Shown here one piece after another: positions 7,660-14,645 of a stretch of DNA of 36,279 nucleotides (the stretch's first letter is position 1; every line of letters starts with the position of its first letter). The position numbers and the translations under genes were made by a program. The stretch is from Gammaproteobacteria bacterium. Lineage in GTDB: Bacteria > Pseudomonadota > Gammaproteobacteria > CAIRSR01. The DNA is taken from NCBI GenBank assembly GCA_963575715.1, contig CAUYTW010000110.1:1-36279 (forward strand). Reading direction: 5' to 3'. The notes beneath the pieces were generated by a model, which saw only the letters and a program-made list of their open reading frames with translations, was not told the origin of the DNA and ran no database searches.

Positions 7660-8188
7660 TGTCATGGAAATGATTGGCGAGAAAGACACTATTATTGAAG
7701 CATTTGCCCGTGTGGTGAGTGTAGATGACGACATTGCCTGGCTAGAACCTGAGCCAAAGACCACTTGCGACAGCTGCACTTCGTTGGTTTGCAGTGCGGG
7801 GAACCTGACCAGCCGCATCGTGGCGCGTCGATTCATCCTTCCCAACGAGGAAAATTTTATGATTGGCGAGCGCGTCGTGGTTGGTGTCCACGAAAGTACT
7901 CTACTGAAGGCGGCGCTCACGGTCTATGCTATTCCTTTAGTGGTGATGATCGGGACCGGGATCGCGGCGCAGTGGTCCATGGGACGCGACGGAATCACCC
8001 TGGTATCGAGTGTCGCGGGACTATTCCTCGGCTTCGGAATCGCGCGTCTCAACGCTGACCGACTATCCGCCAAAGGCAGGATGGCTCCTTTTTTCGTTCG
8101 TCGTGCTGATCAATCTGGTACTTACCAGAAAAAAACCTGTCACTCTAAAAATAAACTTTCGGAAATCGAACCATGCAAGAATACGTAA
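7652..8188 (+). CDS. rseC: RseC/MucC-family SoxR-reducing system protein
   Basis: An inner-membrane protein of the RseC family, known in enterobacteria as part of the Rnf-linked SoxR-reducing system. The N-terminal cytoplasmic part carries a Cys cluster, CDSCTSLVCSAG (about residues 37-48). Two hydrophobic segments follow (around LTVYAIPLVVMIG and LVSSVAGLFLGFGIA). The C-terminal tail is polar. ATG 7652 overlaps apbE; ATG 7664 is an alternative. The 3' end overlaps rnfA by 16 bp, supporting one transcript apbE-rseC-rnfA. The Cys residues are arranged as in the family, but their cofactor is not established from sequence. Confidence 0.88.
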   Translation: MPDVMEMIGEKDTIIEAFARVVSVDDDIAWLEPEPKTTCDSCTSLVCSAGNLTSRIVARRFILPNEENFMIGERVVVGVHESTLLKAALTVYAIPLVVMIGTGIAAQWSMGRDGITLVSSVAGLFLGFGIARLNADRLSAKGRMAPFFVRRADQSGTYQKKTCHSKNKLSEIEPCKNT

Positions 8189-8754
8189 TGCTGATGGTTG
8201 GTGCGGCGCTAGTTAATAATGTGATTTTGGCCCGCTTCCTTGGTCTGTGCTCTTTCATGGGTGTAACCACGCGTGTCGATAGCGCCTTTGGAATGGGTCT
8301 CGCCGTCATTTTCGTGATGACCGTTTCGACGATACTTGACTGGAGCGTACAAAGTTATCTATTGCAACCTTTTGGACTAGATTATCTACGCACGGTCACC
8401 TTTATCTTGATTATCGCCGCCGCCGTACAGTTTACCGAAATGACCGTGCGTAAAATATCGCCATCGTTGTTTCAAATGTTGGGCATTTATCTACCATTGA
8501 TCACCGTGAATTGCGCGGTGCTGGGTGTTGCCTTGCTAGTGGTTGACGCCAGGCTAGATTTCATTGGCAGCGTGCTATTCGCCTTCGCTTCTGCATCGGG
8601 CTATACCTTGGTCATGGTGATCTTTGCCGGATTACGCGAACGGTTATTGGTAGCCGAGGTGCCGCCATTATTTGTGGGACCGCCGATTGCTTTTATTACC
8701 GCTAGTCTACTCGCGTTGGCATTCATGGGATTTGCGGGACTGAGTGTGAAGTAG
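8173..8754 (+). CDS. rnfA: Rnf electron transport complex subunit RnfA
   Basis: RnfA is an integral membrane subunit (related to NqrE) of the ferredoxin:NAD+ oxidoreductase. The 193-residue product has six hydrophobic segments, the conserved opening ALVNNVILARFLGLCSFMGV with the membrane cysteine, and the later VNCAVLG block with a second conserved cysteine. Together with RnfE these cysteines are thought to bind an intramembrane iron-sulfur centre. The start ATG 8173 lies inside the rseC 3' end. rnfB follows after 63 bp. No defects seen. Confidence 0.97.
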   Translation: MQEYVMLMVGAALVNNVILARFLGLCSFMGVTTRVDSAFGMGLAVIFVMTVSTILDWSVQSYLLQPFGLDYLRTVTFILIIAAAVQFTEMTVRKISPSLFQMLGIYLPLITVNCAVLGVALLVVDARLDFIGSVLFAFASASGYTLVMVIFAGLRERLLVAEVPPLFVGPPIAFITASLLALAFMGFAGLSVK

Positions 8755-8817
8755 TTCGTGGGAATGTCAAGACTGACCTGGCGTAGCTGGTAAGTATTAT
8801 TTATCGGAGGTCTAATT

Positions 8818-9363
8818 ATGTTAGTCGCTGTGAGTAGTCTTACGGTCATGGGCGCCGCCTTGGGGGGAATCCTGGGAATGGCGGCGCGTTATCTTGCCGT
8901 TGAGGGAAATCCACTAGAGGCTGAATTGCAATCCCTTCTGCCCGGATCGCAATGTGGCCAATGCGGTTATGTGGGCTGTGCCCAAGCAGCGGCGGCGCTC
9001 GCGCGCGGCGAAGCTCCGGTTACCGTCTGCCCACCCGGTGGTAAAGCAGTTGCTCAGAAATTGGCAGATAAATTGGGAGTCAAGGTTGACTTGTCGGCAC
9101 ATAAGGAAAAAACGCCAGAGTACGCCACTATTCTTGAGGAATATTGCATCGGTTGTACGCGCTGCATTCGGGAATGCAACGTGGGTGGCATTATCGGTGC
9201 CAACAAATTGATGCACACGGTAATGAGCGAAGCCTGCCACGGCTGCGGCAAATGCGCTAAGGTGTGCCCGACTGATGCAATTAAAATGTATCCGATCCCA
9301 ATTACCCTGTCAGGCTGGCATTGGCCCAAGCCTACTGCCGAGTCAACGGCACGCGTTCATTGA
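8818..9363 (+). CDS. rnfB: Rnf complex iron-sulfur subunit RnfB
   Basis: The entry point for electrons from ferredoxin. It has an N-terminal membrane anchor (about 1-28) and a CxxCxxxxC cluster motif (SQCGQCGYVGC, with a later Cys in VCPPGG). Two bacterial ferredoxin 4Fe-4S motifs follow, CIGCTRCIRECN and CHGCGKCAKVCP. In the first, Asn replaces the usual Pro after the fourth Cys; all cluster cysteines are kept. At 181 residues it is the short gammaproteobacterial form. GGAGG lies upstream of the ATG. The next gene, rnfC, is separated by an unusual 351-bp structured segment. Confidence 0.97.
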   Translation: MLVAVSSLTVMGAALGGILGMAARYLAVEGNPLEAELQSLLPGSQCGQCGYVGCAQAAAALARGEAPVTVCPPGGKAVAQKLADKLGVKVDLSAHKEKTPEYATILEEYCIGCTRCIRECNVGGIIGANKLMHTVMSEACHGCGKCAKVCPTDAIKMYPIPITLSGWHWPKPTAESTARVH

Positions 9364-9714
9364 AGCTCACCCTGGATGGTGAGCGCCCCCGCCGATTCAA
9401 GCCATTACGTAGAGGGTATGCGGTTCTGTTAAAGAAGACCCGGGAGAGCAGGTAAAACCCGCCGGTCAGTGTCGATGATTACATCGCTACGGGCGGGAGG
9501 CCCGAATGTTATGCGCGTGGAGGACGATAGCCCCCAAGCGCCGGTGGTGATAGCACCATCGGAATGCGGGTGTCCGATGAATCGCGAACCAAACCAGCAA
9601 TACGAGGGAGGAAAACAGGGATGCTGACCGACTGCGCATTAGGGGCGGACTCCAAAAAAGCAACGTTGCCTCTCTTCGACCTTTGGGATCGAGAGATTTC
9701 CATGCCGAGGATTT
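9364..9714 (+). other. Structured non-coding insert between rnfB and rnfC
   Basis: No convincing gene lies in these 351 bp. There is a perfect 7-bp hairpin GCTCACC/GGTGAGC (9365-9384) right after the rnfB stop, a GGTGGT/ACCATC stem near 9543-9560, and a CTCT-CGA/TCGAGAG stem near 9670-9694. The end, GAGATTTCCATGCCGAGGATTT, directly precedes ATGA, the rnfC start. Its layout (terminal hairpin, TTTCC, then GGATTT and ATGA) resembles the 3' ends of the dispersed elements at 18387 and 34149, although the interior does not align clearly. I treat it as a possible divergent member of that family. Confidence 0.45.
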
Positions 9715-11148
9715 ATGAAGACTTTCCCCATCCGTGGCGGTATTCATCCTGATTACCGAAAAGAAGATACGAGCGAGAAGGCGATCGTCGTCTTGCCAAT
9801 GCCAGCCACGCTTTATATTCCCTTGCAACAACACACCGGCGCGCCAGCTGAGGCTTTGGTGATCGAGGGTGATCTAGTTAAAAAGGGTCAAGTCATCGCG
9901 CGCCATCAGGGAGCAATATCCGCCACTCAGCACGCACCGACCTCGGGACGGATCGCGGCGATCACCGAAGTCACTGCTCCGCATCCCTCTGGCCTGGCGC
10001 AAGCCACTATTCTCATCGAACCAGATAGCCGTGAGGAATGGGCGGAATTGCCCGAACCCATCGCTAACCCATTGATAGTTAATCCTGAGATAATCCGCCG
10101 CCGCGTTGCTGAATCAGGCATTGTCGGCATGGGTGGTGCTGCCTTTCCCTCTGCGGTAAAACTGGATTTGGGCAATAAATATAAACTCCAGATTCTTTTG
10201 ATTAATGGCGCTGAGTGCGAACCTTATTTAACCTGCGACGACCGCGTGATGCGTGAACACGCCGGCGAGATTATTGATGGTGCTCGCATCATGGCCCATG
10301 CGCTCGGCGTACCACGGATTATTATCGCCATCGAACAAAACAAGCCCCAGGCGCTCGACATCATGACCAAGGCGGCGGCTGATGTGAACAATATCGACGT
10401 GTTGGGGGTGCCGGTGCAGTATCCCATGGGTTCCGAGCGTCATCTCACCCAGGCAATCACCGGGCTGGAAACTCCGGCGCGCGGGCTGACTGCCGATATC
10501 GGCGTGGTTGTACATAATGTCTCTACCGCACGCGCCGTGCATCATGCCGTTCGTTTTGGCCGTCCCTTGATTTCCCGCGTAGTGACAGTGAGCGGCCACG
10601 CCGTACGTGAACCCAAGAACGTTGAAGTGTTGATTGGGACTCAGGTCGCTGACCTCATCCAGTTTTGTGGCGGTTTCGTAAGTCATCCCGCTTGCCTGGT
10701 CAACGGCGGACCGATGATGGGCCAGCCACTACCAGGTATTGATGTTCCGGTGGTCAAGGGCATGTCGGGGATTCTGGCGCTTGCCAACGATGAAGTGAAC
10801 GACGGTCAGGAAAATTCCTGTATTCGGTGTGGCAGTTGCGTCACTATTTGTCCTTGTGGCCTGGTGCCGGTAGAAATGGCTGCTTTCATTCGTAAGGATA
10901 TGCTGGACAACGCCGCCAAGTTGGGAGTCAGGGACTGTGTTTCTTGCGGTAGTTGCTCATGGGTATGTCCATCGCATCTCCCATTGGTACATTATTTCAA
11001 TTACGCCAAGGGTATGTTGAATGCACAGGAACGTGAACGCAGCAAGCTCGAACGAGTTAAAAAAATGGCCGAAGCGCATGCACAGCGTCTGGAAAAAACG
11101 GCGGCGGTCAAGCAGCGCGCACCTAAGCCAACGAATACATTGAAGTGA
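9715..11148 (+). CDS. rnfC: Rnf complex NADH/ferredoxin-type subunit RnfC
   Basis: A peripheral cytoplasmic subunit with the flavin/NAD site, exchanging electrons with NAD(H). The N-terminus FPIRGGIHP and the AIVVLPMPATLYIPLQQH block are family hallmarks. The glycine-rich GIVGMGGAAFPSA and LLINGAECEPYLTCD stretches form the Rossmann-like nucleotide-binding region. Two 4Fe-4S motifs lie near residue 368 (CIRCGSCVTICP) and 408 (CVSCGSCSWVCP). The 477-residue length is that of forms lacking the long C-terminal repeats of the enterobacterial protein. ATG 9715 abuts the structured insert at its ATGA. Confidence 0.97.
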   Translation: MKTFPIRGGIHPDYRKEDTSEKAIVVLPMPATLYIPLQQHTGAPAEALVIEGDLVKKGQVIARHQGAISATQHAPTSGRIAAITEVTAPHPSGLAQATILIEPDSREEWAELPEPIANPLIVNPEIIRRRVAESGIVGMGGAAFPSAVKLDLGNKYKLQILLINGAECEPYLTCDDRVMREHAGEIIDGARIMAHALGVPRIIIAIEQNKPQALDIMTKAAADVNNIDVLGVPVQYPMGSERHLTQAITGLETPARGLTADIGVVVHNVSTARAVHHAVRFGRPLISRVVTVSGHAVREPKNVEVLIGTQVADLIQFCGGFVSHPACLVNGGPMMGQPLPGIDVPVVKGMSGILALANDEVNDGQENSCIRCGSCVTICPCGLVPVEMAAFIRKDMLDNAAKLGVRDCVSCGSCSWVCPSHLPLVHYFNYAKGMLNAQERERSKLERVKKMAEAHAQRLEKTAAVKQRAPKPTNTLK

Positions 11149-11247
11149 ATCATGGAAGGCGAGCGACCCCCTCCACGTCCGGTGCGTCATTTGCAGTCTA
11201 AAATCTAACCACCTGATAAAGACTGGTAATTGATAAAAGTTTACTAT

Positions 11248-11315
11248 CCCAAGGGGCGGAAAAAACCGTCCCCTTTCCTCCCCGCCCTCAAGGGTGAGGT
11301 TTTTCGGAGACATTG
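11248..11315 (+). repeat. Solo 3' end of the ATGA-flanked element, copy C
   Basis: A GGGGCGG/CCGTCCCC stem (11253-11273) is followed by a hairpin from CCCCGCC, a TCAA loop and a GGTGAGG arm, then TTTTTCGGAGACATTG. ATGA at 11316-11319 opens rnfD. The layout matches copies A and G. The GGAG at 11306-11309, six bases before the rnfD ATG, belongs to the repeat, so the element appears to supply the ribosome-binding site of rnfD. The 100 bp between rnfC and this copy show nothing recognisable. Confidence 0.7.
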
Positions 11316-12398
11316 ATGACTACCTTCTCAGTAGCTGGGACGAGCGGCCCGTTTACCCACGCGCCCAACAGTGTTCAAAAAACGATGGGCACGGTGCTGT
11401 TGGCGCTATCTCCAGCTGTCGTTCTTAATCTTTATTTATTTGGTTGGCCTAGCATCCTTTTGTTAGCAGTTACCGTTGGCGCTTGCGTGGCAATTGAGGC
11501 AGCGTGCCTCATTCTCGCTGAACGACCGGTTACTGCGACGCTATCGGATAATTCGGCGATTCTGACTGGCGTGTTGTTGGCAATGAGTTTGCCACCATGG
11601 GCACCATGGTGGATCGGCGGCCTGGGATCGATATTTGCTATTGCCCTCGCCAAGCACGCTTATGGTGGCCTTGGTCAGAATGTGTTTAATCCCGCAATGG
11701 TGGCGCGAGTCGCGTTGCTTGTGTCGTTCCCGGTGGCTATGACTGCTTGGGTCAATCCGCATCCGTTATTTTCGGCCAACGCACCGAGTTTGGTCGATGC
11801 CTTTACCATTACCTTTGGCGGTGGTCCTCCCGATGCGATGAGCGCTGCCTCGGCGTTAGGATATGTCAAGACGGAATTATCGCGCGGAATTCCAATATCA
11901 CAATCGATCAAGAATGTGCCGGACTTGATGGATATGGCGTTGGGATATCGCGCTGGTAGCCTCGGGGAAACTTCAGCACTGTTGATTCTGATCGGTGGTC
12001 TATTCTTGATGATACGGGGTGTCATTTCGTGGCATACCCCAATGGGCGTGATGGGCGCACTATTTTTCATGGGAACCATATTTCATATTATCAATCCTGA
12101 ACGTTTCACCGATGGGATTTTTCATCTGATGTCGGGTGCCACTTTCCTTGGTGCGTTTTTTATTGCCACAGATTATGTAACTTCACCAATCTCAAAATTG
12201 GGACAATTGATATTCGGCATTGGCTGTGGGCTTTTAGCCTGGATAATCCGCACCTTTGCTGGTTATCCTGAAGGGATGGCTTTTGCGATATTGCTAATGA
12301 ATGGATTGACTCTCATCATCGACCAATATACTCGTCCCAGGGTCTTTGGACGTACTCGCAAAGGTGAACCACTATCGGTTAAGGAAAAATCTCCATGA
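11316..12398 (+). CDS. rnfD: Rnf complex membrane subunit RnfD (covalent FMN)
   Basis: An NqrB-related integral membrane subunit with about ten hydrophobic segments, 360 residues from ATG 11316 (a TTG one codon earlier is less likely given the GGAG spacing). Family blocks YGGLGQNVFNPAM and HLMSGATFLGAFFIATD are intact. The covalent FMN site of the family is a Thr in a motif of the form D-x-x-S-x-A-T. Here the aligned residues are D173-A-M-S-A-A-S179, so a Ser takes the place of the usual Thr. It overlaps rnfG by 4 bp. A repeat end forms its leader. Confidence 0.96.
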   Translation: MTTFSVAGTSGPFTHAPNSVQKTMGTVLLALSPAVVLNLYLFGWPSILLLAVTVGACVAIEAACLILAERPVTATLSDNSAILTGVLLAMSLPPWAPWWIGGLGSIFAIALAKHAYGGLGQNVFNPAMVARVALLVSFPVAMTAWVNPHPLFSANAPSLVDAFTITFGGGPPDAMSAASALGYVKTELSRGIPISQSIKNVPDLMDMALGYRAGSLGETSALLILIGGLFLMIRGVISWHTPMGVMGALFFMGTIFHIINPERFTDGIFHLMSGATFLGAFFIATDYVTSPISKLGQLIFGIGCGLLAWIIRTFAGYPEGMAFAILLMNGLTLIIDQYTRPRVFGRTRKGEPLSVKEKSP

Positions 12399-12994
12399 CC
12401 CAAAATACGATGACTCACGCGATAGTTTTAGGATCTTTTAGCTTTTTCTTTGGAGCATTGCTCGCAATAACCAACAGTATGACCGCTGAAGATATTTTGC
12501 TACGTGCGCGAGAAGATCGACAAAATTCAGTGAGCCAGGTGATCCCGCCGAATCTGTACGATAATAATCCTGTCACTGATAGCATTATCTTAAAAGATAC
12601 GGCTGGACAAGATATTACTGTTTATCGTGCCTTAAAAAATGGCAAGGTGACAGGCCTGGCTTATGAAATTCACGGTAGTGGCTATTCCGGCGAGGTTAAA
12701 TTAATGATGGGCGTTGATATCGAGGGTAAAGTTTTGGGGGTACGAGTAATTTCTCACCAGGAAACGCCCGGACTGGGTGATCGCATCAACGAAAAAAAGA
12801 CGGATTGGATACTACATTTTACGGGGTTGTCGCTTGGTAACCCACCCATTGAACAATGGAAGGTTAAAAAAGATGGAGGAAAATTTGACCAATTCTCGGG
12901 AGCCACCATTACGCCCCGGGCAGTGGTGGGCGCGGTGCGTGGAGGACTCGAATTATTCGCTATGCACCAAAAAGAAATGACGGAGGCACGCTAA
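12395..12994 (+). CDS. rnfG: Rnf complex flavoprotein subunit RnfG
   Basis: A membrane-anchored periplasmic flavoprotein, 199 residues, with one N-terminal transmembrane helix (IVLGSFSFFFGALLAI) and an FMN-binding domain. The ApbE target motif is D165-Q-F-S-G-A-T171, so Thr171 should carry covalent FMN. The conserved GYSGEVKLMMGVD and HQETPGLGDRI blocks are present. It overlaps rnfD at its start and rnfE at its stop (TAATG), giving a tightly coupled D-G-E unit. The upstream apbE supplies the flavin transferase. Confidence 0.97.
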   Translation: MTQNTMTHAIVLGSFSFFFGALLAITNSMTAEDILLRAREDRQNSVSQVIPPNLYDNNPVTDSIILKDTAGQDITVYRALKNGKVTGLAYEIHGSGYSGEVKLMMGVDIEGKVLGVRVISHQETPGLGDRINEKKTDWILHFTGLSLGNPPIEQWKVKKDGGKFDQFSGATITPRAVVGAVRGGLELFAMHQKEMTEAR

Positions 12995-13674
12995 TGGCAA
13001 CGAATTACAACCAAATCATCCGTGAAGGTCTTTGGGACAATAACGGTGTATTCAACATGATATTGGGTCTATGCCCAACCATGGCCATGACCACCAGTGC
13101 CACTAATGGATTTGGTTTGGGCTTGGCCACGGCGGTAACAATGATTGCGTCTAATTTATTGGTATCGCTGCTGCGTGGTTTCATTACTCAAGAAGTACGC
13201 ATTCCAGTTTACGTTGTGATTGTCGCGGCTATGGTGACGGTGGTGGATATGATGATGAACGCCTGGATGCATGAGCTGTATAAAATATTGGGATTGTTCA
13301 TTCCTCTGATCGTTGCGAACTGTATCCAATTTGCCCGTATTGAAGTTTTTGCCGCCAAGGAACCGGTATTGCCTTCAATAGTAGATGGCATTTTTTCAGG
13401 AATAGGTTTTATCATTTCACTTACGATTATTGGTATTGTGCGGGAAATCATTGGTTCTGGCACCGTATTCGCCGACGCCTCGTTATTATTGGGTCCAGCG
13501 TTCAAAATCATGGAAATACGCGTGCTACCCGAAGATATGGGAGGGGTTTTGATGATGATTCTACCGCCTGGCGGCTTTCTTGCAGTGGGTTTATTAATTG
13601 TAGTCAAACGCATGATTGAATCACGTATGGCTCGTAACATCCAAGTGGCCGATGTCGTCAACGCCATGGGTTGA
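12994..13674 (+). CDS. rnfE: Rnf complex membrane subunit RnfE
   Basis: An NqrD-related integral membrane subunit, 226 residues and about six hydrophobic segments, topologically paired with RnfA. The hallmark LGLCPTMAMTTSATNGFGLG contains the conserved membrane Cys, and a second one lies in IPLIVANCIQFARIE. The start codon overlaps the rnfG stop (TAATG). In most gammaproteobacteria nth follows; here an ATGA-flanked element and rnfH follow instead. Confidence 0.97.
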   Translation: MATNYNQIIREGLWDNNGVFNMILGLCPTMAMTTSATNGFGLGLATAVTMIASNLLVSLLRGFITQEVRIPVYVVIVAAMVTVVDMMMNAWMHELYKILGLFIPLIVANCIQFARIEVFAAKEPVLPSIVDGIFSGIGFIISLTIIGIVREIIGSGTVFADASLLLGPAFKIMEIRVLPEDMGGVLMMILPPGGFLAVGLLIVVKRMIESRMARNIQVADVVNAMG

Positions 13675-13689
13675 TGAGGAAAAAATAAG

Positions 13690-13951
13690 TCACCCCACGA
13701 CACAATACCTGGCTGCTTTAATAAAAGAAAAAGGCTAGTGTACTAGTCTAAGTCCAAAAATTTAGACTACATTTTGCAATGAAGTAAAAAACACATCTAA
13801 AAATTTCTTCAGTTTGTAACTTTGATAGTGGCAGATGTAGACGATTCTATAGGTGGAAAAAAACGGTTTATCACCATGTTTAACTAACAGGAGGACGGCG
13901 CTTCCTCTCCATGTCTTAAAGTACGTGGATTTTCCGCGCCGTAAATGCTGA
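13690..13951 (+). mobile_element. Omega-RNA-like element with internal deletion, copy D
   Basis: It begins TCACCCCACG like the full copy F. It then keeps CTAAGTCC and GACTACATTTTGCAA, the GTGGCAGATG-AGAC block, AACGGTTT-TC, and the 3' part AGGAGGACGGCGCTTCCTC with TTTTCCGCGCC. It is AT-richer and shorter (262 bp) than E-G because the middle is missing. The 3' end is followed by ATGA, the start of rnfH. Bases between rnfE and rnfH are almost entirely this element. Confidence 0.7.
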
Positions 13952-14236
13952 ATGAAAATAGGTGTTACCTATGCCATACCGCGACGTCAGGTTTTGCTCA
14001 ATATTGAGCTTCCTGATGGCGTTACCGTCAAAGATGCCATTGAGCGTTCAGGAATCTTAAAACAATTTCCTGAGATTGATCTAAAGCAAAATAAAGTAGG
14101 CGTATATGGCAAGATTACGAAGCTTGATACGGTATTGATAGATGGTGATCGTATTGAGATTTATCGCCCTATTACTGCTGATCCAAAAACCGTGCGCCGT
14201 AAAACTAAAGTAGATGGAGAAGAATCCGGAGATTGA
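13952..14236 (+). CDS. rnfH: RnfH family protein (ubiquitin-like beta-grasp fold)
   Basis: A 94-residue UPF0125/RnfH protein with the typical start IGVTYAIPRRQVLLNIELPDG, shown here only to its first blocks, and the GDRIEIYRPI motif. RnfH proteins have a ThiS/MoaD-like beta-grasp fold but lack the C-terminal diglycine; their function is unsettled. In many genomes rnfH sits next to ratA or the rnf genes. Here it closes the rnf cluster, 277 bp from rnfE, with element D between. Its ATG is the ATGA flanking that element, and no separate ribosome-binding site is obvious. Confidence 0.88.
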   Translation: MKIGVTYAIPRRQVLLNIELPDGVTVKDAIERSGILKQFPEIDLKQNKVGVYGKITKLDTVLIDGDRIEIYRPITADPKTVRRKTKVDGEESGD

Positions 14237-14283
14237 CTTTAGGATTTGATAGTAAGAATCAAAAACTGCTGGCAGATGTCAGG

Positions 14284-14623
14284 AACCCCACGCCTAAAGG
14301 CGGGGGCTTGTGAAGTCAAATTCACAAGTTCGAACTTGACCAGCCTAAGTCCAAAGTATTGGACTACGTTTTTGGAGTCATGACACCTACGGATGCGTGC
14401 CAGTCCGCAGCTCTGTCGCTCACCGTTAAACATCTTTAATGGGGTTAAGGAAGTGCGGTTAGCGGAACAGAGCTGCTGAAAACATTGGCGAGGCAAACAT
14501 AACCGGCGCAAGCCGAGTTGCCCTTACAGGCTGACAGCCGGGAAAGACCGGCTCCTAATTCTGAAAACCGCCCGTTTTCGTCCCTGCCACGGCTAAAGCC
14601 GTGGGGCTTCTCGCGGGCATTTG
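14284..14623 (+). mobile_element. Full-length omega-RNA-like (HEARO-type) element, copy E
   Basis: About 340 bp. The 5' hairpin is CCCCACGCCTAAAGGCGGGGG. Internal blocks are CAGCCTAAGTCC...GGACTACGTT (14341-14370), ACATTGGCGAGG (14482-14493) and GGCTGACAGCCGGGAAAGAC (from 14529). The 3' hairpin CCACGGCTAAAGCCGTGG ends near 14605, then CTTCTCGCGGGCATTTG. GTGA follows at 14624-14627. Here no gene begins at the flank; the sbcC 3' end lies just beyond. Both ends carry subterminal hairpins with a TAAA-type loop, as in IS200/IS605-class elements. There is no ORF of note inside. HEARO identity is inferred. Confidence 0.75.
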
Positions 14624-14645
14624 GTGAAAAAAATCGTGTGATGAA

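Noticed and set aside
11248-11315. Riboswitch or attenuator interpretation of the rnfD leader
   Set aside because: The same sequence occurs before unrelated genes and at non-gene sites, so a mobile repeat explains it better than a dedicated metabolite switch.
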